Below are positions 11,456 to 20,464 of a DNA stretch of 27,833 nt, piece after piece. Source of the DNA: Sperchopsis tessellata (taxonomy: Eukaryota > Arthropoda > Insecta > Coleoptera > Hydrophilidae); assembly GCA_033557685.1 (NCBI GenBank), contig JAWQRN010000609.1:1-27833 (forward strand). Reading direction: 5' to 3'. How positions within the stretch are numbered: position 1 is the stretch's first letter; every line of letters starts with the position of its first letter. Position numbers and translations under genes: made by a program. The notes beneath the pieces are model-generated. The model saw nothing but the letters and a program-made list of their open reading frames with translations, did not search any database and was not told the origin of the DNA.

Positions 11456-11840
11456 TGATGTATGAATTTACGCAAAATTTTAAGGTACAGGTCTCCTCCT
11501 AACAGAAAATCGATGGGTGTCGATTAACCAAAAGTAGGGTCAGTTGAAAGGTAAGTTGACAAATATTTTTTATTTATCGATGATGGCGCTCTTTCCGGTA
11601 GATTCGAGATGATCTGCGGCAATGCTATGTCATCAGCTAATATAGGTGGACCTTTAGAATATACTGAGAGGATGTGACTCATTACTCTATATTTGCTGCA
11701 TGATATTTAAGCTTTTCCTAGACCAGCGATAGTAACAGGGTGGCGACATTGGTGTATCCCAAGCATTTCAACAAACCTCTGTGTAATTATAGATATGTTC
11801 GAGCCTGGATCAATAATAGGCCTGATAAGGTAAGGTTACC
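11456..11840 (-). pseudogene. BEL/Pao aspartic protease
   Basis: From 11820 downward the frame reads IIDPGSNISIITQRFVEMLG, followed by CRHPVTIAGLGKA. This is the retropepsin region of BEL/Pao elements, which normally begins 'ALLDSGSQ'. The active-site triad D-[ST]-G reads D-P-G here (11797-11811), so the conserved serine/threonine is lost. The segment ends with STPIDFLLGGDLYLKIL (about 11460-11530), the 'xIDxLLGxDLY' motif at the protease end. The zinc-binding segment of integrase follows at once, where a reverse transcriptase should begin. One or two stops interrupt the frame. Confidence 0.75.
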
Positions 11841-11879
11841 TTGATGGTCTGCGTCTTTTACGTTAGCTTAAAATGCTTC

Positions 11880-13040
11880 AGTAGAGTCCGAATTGGATGC
11901 CTGATATGATTGAGAAGGTTTTAAATGAATTAAAGTGTGAAGAGAAGCGTTGCATATGCGAAATTTCTAGGGAGATTTGCATTTTTTTAAACATGTTGGG
12001 ATGACAGACAATTTTAACATTGATTATTCGATTTGACAATATCGAAGCATTGCTGGGGAGTGAGGGATTTAAACTTTTCACAAGAGTTACTGCACTATAC
12101 CTCTTTGAAATGAGTACACAAGGAAAAAGGCAAGATTTGGATATTCGACGTCGAACGAGTTAGTAGCGAAGTATTTTTACGATGTATATTGGGTGGCACA
12201 GTGTCATATTCAGTTTTATTTAGCTCAGAGTTATTTGCGATTTTGCATTGTGTTTGCAAGGAGCTGTACAAAATTTGTTTTGCGATTTCCGTTTCAAAAC
12301 ATCTGCGTGTGGAGGTATCAACTAATGTAACTATAATGTTAAGTAATATAAAACCAGTTTCATCTTACATAATATTGATAAAAGCTTGCAGCGATCCTGA
12401 AGAAGGTTGATTGCTCAAGGCTTTCAAATTTAAAATTTTGTCTACGTAGTGTGTAGCTACTAAGCGGAGATCGTTGAATCTATCTACAAGAGTTTTCCAC
12501 ACCACAGAATAATTAGCTAGTATAACCGGCGATTTTTTTATTAGCGATAAAGCGGACGAATCTAATGATCTACACAGGTAGTGAAACTTTGTGATGTCTG
12601 ATAGCAATGGGTTATCATGAATCAATGAAATATAAACTTCTTTGAATGGTGGCCAGTCAGATAGTCTCCAGAAATGCGAGGCAAATCAATATTGAGAGGA
12701 TTGACCTGCGAGCTTGCAGCTTGATTCGGTATAGAGTTAGAAGTTGACGTATGTTACCCTGAGATTTGAAGTTTTATAATATTGAATTGCGTACGGATTT
12801 CGTCACATTCTACTCGAAGGGAAAATACTGAAACTTTTACAGTATTGTTGCTATTTTTATTACAAATCTCCATTAATATCTTTGCAGGTATTCCTATCGA
12901 ATAGTAAAACTCTGGTACATATTCGCATAAAGCTTCAAAGTGAACTATATTTTCCTATGGTTAAAATATTTCCAACCCTGCGTTTAAGATGTTCTAATTC
13001 TTCGAAATAGTGATCAAGATTTACTACGTGTTGGTGTCAT
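11880..13040 (-). pseudogene. BEL/Pao gag (DUF1759) and zinc-knuckle region
   Basis: An ATG at 13040 opens MTPTRSKS before a stop. Recognisable gag resumes near 12700 with NIDLPRISGDY, the 'LPxFxGxxxxWxxF' entry motif. After a frameshift comes VYISLIHDNPLLSDITKFHYL and, later, WKTLVDRFNDLRLVATHYVD (12365-12640), which is typical of the DUF1759 gag of BEL/Pao. A cysteine/histidine region (about 11900-12110) contains SNNQC, a stop, NCLSSQH, a broken CX2CX3H-type zinc knuckle that continues in another frame. Gag would form the capsid-like particle. It is clearly non-functional. Confidence 0.75.
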
Positions 13041-14167
13041 TTTGATATAAACAAATAGTTAAAAGGTAGGTAACTAAGAATATCAAGGAGATATTTGAAA
13101 ACAGCTATTTATTATAAAACACAAAAATTCGAGCACAAAACAATAATGCGGCTGAGAACAAACAAAAAAACAAATGAAATAGTAAGTTATCCGAGTCTGA
13201 TAGGACCATAAAATGAAGCTTAAATGAATTATTCCTTCGGCAGCAAATTACAATTATTTGTTCATAAATACCTTGTTGTGGCTATGCTTCTGAGAGCTGC
13301 TGGTGTTATCAATCTTGTTGTAAAAGGCAATCAGGGTTCAGGACGGGATAAGACATAAGGGTAAATAAGCAAACCTTCTAAATAAGGGGATCATTTCGAC
13401 CAACGTTGCCGACATTAATTAGGATTGCGGACTTGAAAAATTGCTCTGATTCCACAGGGTTTGCTAATGAAAATTGGCGAAGCGTGCGTCTGCTAATTTA
13501 CACTAGACAGAGACTGAAATTTAATCAATAAGCATCCTACATAAAGTTGGCCCTTTTAGAAAATTAATGATGATGTATAAAAATTAGTAAAAAAAAACTG
13601 ACATCTAGAGGTAAAGTAGTAAGGATCTGACCAATACTGTCGCCGTAGCCTGTTCAAAAGTTTTTCTTTAACACACGGTATAGCAGCAAGAACAATTATT
13701 TGGATAATCACTAAAACAGCAAGTAATAGTGTTGTACATACAGTTTGCAATTATATATTGTAACAAACCGACCGTTAGGGAGGGGGTAATATACCACTAC
13801 CGAAGATACTATACTTGCCTCAAGCGGAAAAGGAAAGTTGTGTGATCGTCTAGTGAAAATATAGAAGGGCCCATAAATAAAAATTGTGATTGTAGTAACT
13901 CTAAAGTACGTGCGTGGAGTGGAGAGGCGATGGAATTTAGTAAAAAAAGCAAATTAGAAAGTTAAAACGTCTATTTAACCAAACACACAGCTGTAACTAT
14001 AAACCCATTCATCAAAATACGACACATAAAAACAATACATAGTAATTGGTAAATAACTGGACAAACTATGTCAAGTACTTATTTTACGGCCATCGTAATG
14101 ATTACGTTTATAACAAAATAATGTTTTTGTCGAACGAAAGGACTTGAGTACTAAAGTGTCTATAGAG
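13041..14167. other. Non-coding tract upstream of BEL/Pao gag
   Basis: The leader and 5' LTR of the minus-strand BEL/Pao element should lie here, but no matching copy was found on the other side. A minus-strand frame at 13556-13750 encodes a hydrophobic stretch (TLLLAVLVIIQIIVLAA) followed by a basic segment, resembling a membrane helix. It has only a TTG start and no convincing splice sites, so it is not called as a gene. Confidence 0.4.
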
Positions 14168-14356
14168 ATAAGCTTGCTCAATTGTACCCGTCCACTTTGC
14201 CATCCCGGGAGCTAATATACAACCCTAACTTTAGATCAAAACTGGGAATAAAGTGGGTTCACCAACCCTCAGAATGGAAAATAAACTTAATTGGCTATGA
14301 GTTTACAGTAATAAGCGTGCTCAATTGTACCGGTCCGCTTTACAATCCCGGGAGCT
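14168..14356 (+). repeat. Pair of 46-bp direct repeats, 143-bp period
   Basis: Copies at 14168-14213 and 14311-14356 share 41 of 46 positions by eye, including GCTCAATTGTACC and ATCCCGGGAGCT. Similarity fades after the second copy's GGAGCT. This is probably two monomers of a longer, diverged tandem repeat or satellite with a unit of about 143 bp. Confidence 0.8.
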
Positions 14357-15549
14357 GTTCAAAAGACAGCTTTGGGTCAACAAAAAGAAACGGAAAAATT
14401 AAACGAATGATCACTGAGATAGATACTTTACAGTAGCTGAACACGAACGGAAAATTTACACTTTCTAATGATTAGTAAAATACCAGAAGGTTAACAATAT
14501 CCCAATACAAAAAAAAAACAATATTACATAATAACTTAGCTAATAAACATACATGATTTATAAAATTTCGTTACACTGAATGTTTCAAATTAGTTGGTTC
14601 GTAGAAAATATGGACAGAGTAAAATTGCACTGAGAACAATTTAATAATAGACTGTAAAAGAGTTATAATAGTATATGCAACCTCAGACAACTGCAAACGC
14701 CGCATCAACTACTCCTCGACATTGCATAAATATAGACTTGATTTATCCTGGTTTACTCTGGATTTGCGTGGACCTTGTAGAAGGCCAGAACAGTATGTCT
14801 GCTAAGCCTAACCTAGAATCTCCAACAAGACGAGCCAAACATATATCCACACCTCCACCACCTCAGTAAACAATAGCCTTCGGTGACACGGCCAAGTCCC
14901 CAGATTCCTGTATTAACCACTATTAAAGTATGTTTTTCATGGACCTTGTAGAAAGCCAAAACTGTATGTCAGACTCTCTAGTAGTGAATACAAGAACCTG
15001 TTAAGTACACCTATAGCTTGCACGTGAGTGCATCACACGTCTCAATCAAATCAAACACTGTCTAAAGTCATTCGAAGTCGTCTACCCCACACAATATAAT
15101 AGATTCAATAATAAAATAAAAGAGCACTCACCGTGAACATATTAAATACAGTAACAATAAGGTAACATAATAACAAGAATGAAGTAGAACTTTTATGCAA
15201 ATTATTTAGAAAAAAATAAGAAAAAGTTTATGAAAAATATTCGCAGAATAAAGAACAATAAATTGAATCACTGACCTAATAGACATGTAACGGCCCGCTT
15301 GATGTTTAAAAGTCAACTATACCTCTGATCCTTCATCTTGCTGAACTTCTTCCTAACAATAGGAAAAATGATAAAATTAGTGTCTACCCTAGGGTAATTA
15401 TTTGGTATATAATACAGAACCTAATGGGGATTCGAACGAATTGCGGGGGCTAGTACTTATGCGCTGAATCCCCTCTCATCATAATATATTACGGGTATAC
15501 TTATCTCTCTCGGATATGTGCCGCCCAGGAATTCCTCCTGACATAGCCG
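14357..15549. other. Non-coding tract with direct repeats and LINE 3' region
   Basis: It contains the 14769/14940 direct-repeat pair. Toward 15300-15549 it holds what is probably the 3' untranslated region of the jockey-like LINE on the minus strand. An open frame at 14675-14869 spans the first repeat and has no family match. Confidence 0.45.
14769..14971 (+). repeat. Pair of ~32-bp direct repeats, 171-bp period
   Basis: TGGACCTTGTAGAA followed by a closely similar 18 bp occurs at 14769-14800 and again at 14940-14971, with about three differences. The offset is 171 bp. It is possibly the relic of a tandem array distinct from the 143-bp pair just upstream. Confidence 0.7.
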
Positions 15550-16170
15550 AAGTTGGGTACACTACTTACACTCGCACCTCAAGCAGAAGCTTGGAGTGTT
15601 TGTGTTTGTAGTAAGAATTTTGTTCGTCGTACTGTCCAAGCTCTCTTATCAGAGAGTTGCTATGCGACTGTCCAGCACCCTACAGTTATTAGGTTTGTCT
15701 CAACACAAACTCATATACCGTGTCGATTAAAAGATCGCGATACAACGTTAGATTTCGAACGAAGAAGTGCGCATCAGATATGGCTCACAATTTCTTATTC
15801 TGGAATACCTGCAGGCATTTTATGCACATAGTTTCGTGCAACCATACTGCGGTACTTTATGTGAACACCGGTGGAATCATGTTCTGATAAAGCACACGCT
15901 CTGTATCAAGTGATCATTTTGACCGGCTATTTAACATAACGTAAAGACTGCAGAACTACCCGGTTGCCTTACACAGAACAGAGTTCGTTTGGCTTCGGTA
16001 GTTCAGCCATCTATCTAGAGTAATGCCTAGGTATTTAACTGTATCTTTCCAGGAGATGTCAGGATTGAATAACTCCGAGGGAGCCATCTGGCTAACGCGT
16101 CTTCTTGAGAAGACAATTATACCTATGTGTGCATCTACACCGAAATTTATACCTGCGATCTAGTGATGTA
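15550..16170 (-). pseudogene. Jockey-like LINE ORF2, C-terminal half
   Basis: Reading from 16170 downward: IIVFSRRRVSQMAP, then ISWKDTVKYLGITLDRWLNY. This is the 'FSRRR...IPWKxxVKYLGVTLDxxLTF' region that follows the RT catalytic motifs in jockey-clade LINEs. It continues through CKATG, YQNMIPPVFT and VFQNKKL, then RNLTLYRDLLIDTVYEFVL and SLIRELGQYD, which match 'VRNxTLHxDLxIxTVxEF...HPNPLIRxLxNYD' at the polyprotein end. Stops and several frameshifts are present. The RT catalytic core is missing upstream, so the copy is 5'-truncated. The 3' untranslated region should run below 15550. Confidence 0.75.
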
Positions 16171-16359
16171 TACGCGATCAGTATGACAAGACAAAAAAGG
16201 CCCGAAAATTAGAAACAATCTGAACTTATCTGCTTAACATAACTGAAGGATAATATTAAATAAGTTATAAATAAGCAGATGCATTGCAATGTAGATACAT
16301 GATGTAAACAATATAATATCTCTCAAAGTAGGTCAATTATAAAAAGATTGGTCCTAACA

Positions 16360-16600
16360 GAGGATAGGCATATGCCGTTGATGGCATCCTTTGATAAAGT
16401 GAACAGTGAAAAGCTCGTAGAAACAAGAGATATAAGGTAAGCAATATTGCAAAATCAAGGATTAAAGAAAACAAAAAACAAGAAACATAATAATATGAGG
16501 CCAAGGAGTATATAGAAACTACATTTGAACACAGCGAATTGAGATAGGATAACCCTTTGAGCCCCACATCATGTGTGCAGTATGTATTTCAGACATTAAG
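16360..16600 (+). pseudogene. Short LINE reverse transcriptase fragment
   Basis: SFDKVNSEKLVE (from about 16387) matches RT motif A of many LINEs (AFDKVxxxxLxxxL), with the catalytic aspartate present. About 150 bases later a second frame gives ELR, a stop, then DNPLSPTS, matching motif B ('GxRQGDPLSPxLF'). The spacing is shorter than usual, and both pieces are bounded by stops. The copy is too eroded for clade assignment. It lies on the opposite strand to both neighbouring elements. Confidence 0.45.
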
Positions 16601-16760
16601 AAGAAACTGGAGTATACATTAATGTGCTTAAAAATTCCAGTGGTTAGGAATTCAATGTGTATGTCTAAATAAAATTGTTTACCGACAAGGCATAATCAAT
16701 GGTTTACTATGGGATGTTGTATAATTAATGTGCAATAAAATAACAAAGATTAAATAACAT

Positions 16761-17605
16761 TTAATAAAAATAGCATTTATTTTGCATGCCATATACCTCT
16801 CCATGGAAATTGATGTCCATGCTATTTGTATAATATATAATTCTTCTCGATTTCTGGTTTGAATAGCAGATGCTGTTTTTTAACGTCAGTCCATAGATTC
16901 TCTATAGCATTAAGATCCCGTGGTAGTAGCGGCCAAACCAAAAGGTCAATTTTATTGGCCCTCAACTACCTCTTAGCGTTACTAGAAGTGTGTTTTTGGG
17001 TTGTCTTGCATTAATATCCATTTTCGAGGCTTTTCCTCTAGGGAAAACGAAGTACCTAACATATTTTTAAGAATGCTGGCGTACACTTCAGCATTCATAA
17101 TACGATACTAAGGTAAACAACCCCTTACCATTACTCTACAACCCTCATGTTCTGTTTCGGTAGTGTACTTGTATGATATTTTTTCAACGAGGGCCTTCCA
17201 ACAATCTGTTGTTGATAAGTATTTTGATTAAATAATACTAGTGTTAACTCATCTGTCCACAAGATATTGCGCTGAATAATCTATTATAAATATGTCTGGA
17301 AATAAAATGTGGAGGTTTTCTTGGTCACTTTAATAAGACGTCTTAATAAAGAAGATCTTACAGAAAAATTAAATACCTGACTAAGTTGTATAGAGCTTTT
17401 AGATTGTTTCTTTTGTATACTTCTTATAATCTGTGCCTCCATTGCTTTTGTGGAATTAACTTTACAACCTAGTTTGTAAGGCCTAAACAGCCATTGTTTG
17501 CATTTGAAATTTGTATGCAAAACTTTCTATTGTCTCTAACATTATATGTTCTACTCGAATTTAACATTTTAACAAAAGCTCACGACGTTCATTCGTACCG
17601 TGTTT
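16761..17605 (-). pseudogene. Tc1-like (DD34E) transposase pseudogene
   Basis: From 17520 downward comes a helix-turn-helix-like segment (VNSTKAMEAQIIRSIQ and SLLRRLIK), then RNILWTDE with the first catalytic D at 17251-17253. MNAEVYASILKNML follows, then WILMQDNPKTH with the second D at 17003-17005. The third block is DLNAIENLWTDVKK with the catalytic E at 16900-16902, the signature 'PDLNPIENLWxxxK' of the Tc1 family. The gap between second D and E is 100 nt, two short of the 102 nt expected for DD34E, which agrees with a net small deletion. All three catalytic residues survive, but frameshifts and stops make it non-functional. Matching terminal inverted repeats were not found. Confidence 0.8.
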
Positions 17606-18369
17606 AGCTCGGCACAATTTTTTATTGTATATAAGCAAATAAATAAGACTTGTGTTAATTTCTATCTCATATTACGTGTAAATTTATACAATTAATCGTC
17701 TCGTGTCTTTTTTTTTCTGATTAAAAATAACTAATAATATGTGATGTTTTAAAAATAGCTTATAGAAAATAACTTCATATATTAACTTTAATCCCATTTT
17801 TTAACTAAAAATAAATTTGCTTTACACATAGAAAATAGTATACTGTTATTTGAGTCTATATGAGTGTCATAATTTACATAACAAAATATAGTTTTTAGAA
17901 ATGTAGATGGAATGGTTATTTTGGCGATCTAACCTAATTAGGGAGCTGATAAAGAAGTTTAAAGATATTTGGACAGGGAAAATCTAGAAGTAAATGCACA
18001 AAACTCAGACATATTAGTATTTCAATACCTGAATAATGCAATCAAAATATACTCTTTTTGAGTCCATTATGGGGGATTGATTATTTTAGGCCACCTAGTC
18101 CGAAATTTTTATACATATATTCGTCAAAATAGTAATAACATATTGATACAAATTCACCTGCTAACAACAAGGACTAATCTGGCACTCAATTACCAAATGT
18201 TTCAAATCCGTGTCAAATTGCTTACGGCATTTGCATGTAGCCCGCCATTAAAAATCACTTTCTCTCATTGCTTTACACACAATAAAAAAAAAACATAAAC
18301 ACAGAATATTGATTTAGGTAATTTCATATTTTTATTGGTTTTATATTTATTTTCTTTATTTTGTTTCAG
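17606..18369 (+). other. Intron sequence leading to MICALL-type exon
   Basis: AT-rich DNA with no protein-like frame. It ends in a pyrimidine-rich tract and TTTGTTTCAG (18360-18369), the 3' splice site of the following exon. A plus-strand frame at 18077-18298 has no family match. Confidence 0.6.
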
Positions 18370-18557
18370 TGAGTTCTCGAAATTGAACAAAGATGATGTC
18401 TACCACAACAATGAGCTGGCATTCAGAGTTGCTGAGCAATATCTGGGCATACCAGCTCTCTTGGAAGCTGAAGACATGGTCGAGTTCCCAGTTCCAGATC
18501 GTCTCTCTATCCTCACATATTTGTCGCAGTTTTACCAGGCCTTCGTTGCATCACACG
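18370..18557 (+). CDS. MICALL: MICAL-like protein, internal exon (second half of CH domain)
   Basis: This 188-bp exon encodes about 62 residues containing LAFRVAEQYLGIPALL and PVPDRLSILTYLSQFYQAF. These match the second half of a calponin-homology domain of the MICAL-like type ('NNxLAFxVAExxLGIPALLDxxDMVxxxVPDxLSIxTYxSQFY'). The LGIPALL and VPDRLSI combination favours MICALL over EHBP1, smoothelin or cytospin CH domains. Family knowledge: MICAL-like proteins carry CH, LIM and C-terminal Rab-binding domains and link Rab8/10/13/35-type GTPases to endocytic recycling and the actin skeleton. The exon begins after TTTCAG at 18369 and ends before GTAAGA at 18558. The first base completes a codon begun in the previous exon, and one base is left over at the end. 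No stop or frameshift. The first half of the CH domain, the LIM domain and the Rab-binding domain were not found in the window. Confidence 0.85.
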
Positions 18558-18639
18558 GTAAGATTCTCCAAAATTTATAATATGTATGCTTGTAGATGTA
18601 TAATAATGAAGTATACCATAGTTTGTTATACTCAAATTA

Positions 18640-19870
18640 AGGTGTCCCAATAAGAGCGCCGGATTTAGTTTTTGAATTTAACACATTATTTATTGGAAAA
18701 GTGATAATATTTTTAGTCCGTTGTAATATACAAATGTTGAAATTATTTATGGAACAAAACGTCAGATAAATGCGCTCCATGGCTCTGCTGGCAAACTCGT
18801 ACTTTTGATGAAATTTAAGATAACATCGTTGCGTAATTGTGGGTCGATTGTGGCAATAATACATTGGATCTCCGCCTTAAGTTCAGAAATTGTTTGTGGC
18901 TTATTGGCATAAACATGTGACTTCAAAAAACCCCGAAGAAAGCAGTTGCATGGTGTCCAATCACGCGATGTTGCTGTTCCGTTGTGATCCGCATTTCATC
19001 AGATTACCCGACTAGGAAATTTTCCTTGCAACAAATCAATGGTTTCTCACGCAGTGTGACAGTTTGCGCCGTTCTGCTGGAACCACATGTCTTAAAGATC
19101 CAATTCAATTAATTCTGTCCAAAAGATATCAGTTATCATCGTTCTGTAACTTTGCGTTATTCACTTTAACCCCATTTCTAGTCTCATTTTCAAAGAAGTA
19201 AAGCCCAATCACTCCATCAGCCAGAAATCAGCTACAAACAGTGTCTCGTTGTGGATGCATTAGCTTCTCTTCAATCACTATTGGCTACTCCACAACCCAA
19301 ACTCGACAATTTGGCTTCTTTACGTAGCCATTTGAGTTCAAAATGTGCGTCATCACGAAAGGTGATTTTGTTAGCAAAATTCTCGTTCACTAGCTGATGT
19401 TCAATCAACAAAACAAATACTATTCTCGTAAAATGGTCTGATGGTTTGAGTTTTTAGGTCACTTGGATCTTGTGTGCATGCAGATCCAGATCTTTTGCAA
19501 GAATTCGCGATAAGGTGCTTCTTGAAACGTCTAATTCTTGTGAACGATAGCAAAATGATGTACCTGTGGTTTCAGTAACATTTTCTCTCATTGCGGCTAT
19601 GTTTTCGAGTGAACGCCCGCTAGAAGGACGCATGGGTGACTTATTGTCCAGAATCGATCAAGTTCCTCAACTTTTTTAATTAATCTTTGAATTGATGACT
19701 CATTTCGGCCATCATTTCGACTGAATATTCCACGAAGTTATTCTTTCGTGTAGCGTTCCATATTTACTAACCGCAAGATTGACAGATGTGACATATGAAA
19801 TTTTTAGAGCTGCCAACCTTATTAAGAAATGGCGTGAAATTTAAATTCTGCGCTCTTATTGGGACCCATT
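18640..19870 (-). mobile_element. Mariner-type (DD41D-like) DNA transposon, full length but dead
   Basis: Terminal inverted repeats of about 20 bp bound the element: the left end reads GGTGTCCCAATAAGAGCGC (18641-18659) and the right end (19850-19867) is its reverse complement with a small difference. TA dinucleotides sit on both sides (18638-18639 and 19871-19872), as expected for Tc1/mariner target-site duplication. About 1.23 kb long, it holds one minus-strand transposase pseudogene. It lies 82 bp downstream of the MICALL exon's splice donor, inside the intron and in antisense orientation to the gene. Confidence 0.85.
18743..19761 (-). pseudogene. Mariner-type transposase with DD41D-like spacing, inactivated
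   Basis: The start ATG is at 19759-19761 (MERYTKE, then a stop). Recognisable blocks include SGRSLENIAAMRENV, SRSTLSRILAKDLDLHAHKI, FRDDAHFEL (first catalytic D, 19352-19354), MWFQQNGANCHTA and DWTPCNCFLRGFLKSHVYAN. The C-terminus, in a shifted frame, is QQSHGAHLSDVLFHK with stop at 18743-18745. The second catalytic residue (19071-19073) and the third (18945-18947) are both AAC, Asn, where Asp is expected in 'QQDGA' and 'TPLD'. The codons are separated by exactly 123 nt, 41 residues, the spacing known for rosa-like DD41D elements and not the 34 of classical mariner. Total length, about 340 codons, is normal. Several stops and frameshifts add to the loss of catalytic residues. Confidence 0.8.

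Positions 19871-20462
<592 letters not shown>

Positions 20463-20464
<2 letters not shown>

Larger units (their letters stand above)
10950..13040 (-). mobile_element. BEL/Pao LTR retrotransposon remnant, internally deleted
   Basis: The minus strand carries, in the correct order, gag, zinc-knuckle region, aspartic protease, integrase zinc-binding segment and integrase C-terminal segment of a BEL/Pao-type element. An intact copy would carry about 5 kb of coding sequence. Here about 2.1 kb remains, because the reverse transcriptase/RNase H block and the integrase catalytic core are absent. Stops and frameshifts occur throughout. Long terminal repeats were looked for on both sides and not recognised. 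Parts are annotated separately. Confidence 0.8.

Noticed and set aside
13556..13750. Hydrophobic minus-strand frame, possibly a tetraspanin-like exon
   Set aside because: It has a membrane-helix-like stretch and a basic tail, but only a TTG start, no convincing splice sites, none of the tetraspanin cysteine motifs, and a low-complexity end.
10000..13800. Long terminal repeats of the BEL/Pao element
   Set aside because: No matching sequence of useful length could be found between 10.0-10.95 kb and 13.04-13.8 kb. Only a 13-bp identity on one side was seen.
15418..15470. tRNA gene suggested by GTTCGAATCCC on the minus strand
   Set aside because: The bases around it cannot form a T-arm stem or an acceptor stem, and no A box was found at the right distance. 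It lies in the 3' region of a LINE.
16640..17900. Terminal inverted repeats of the Tc1-like element
   Set aside because: Candidate AT-rich matches near 16710 and 17690 are in the wrong relative orientation.
18370..18557. MICALL sequence as a processed pseudogene
   Set aside because: Similarity stops exactly at a TTTCAG acceptor and a GTAAGA donor, with consistent phases and no lesions, so it is a genuine exon.
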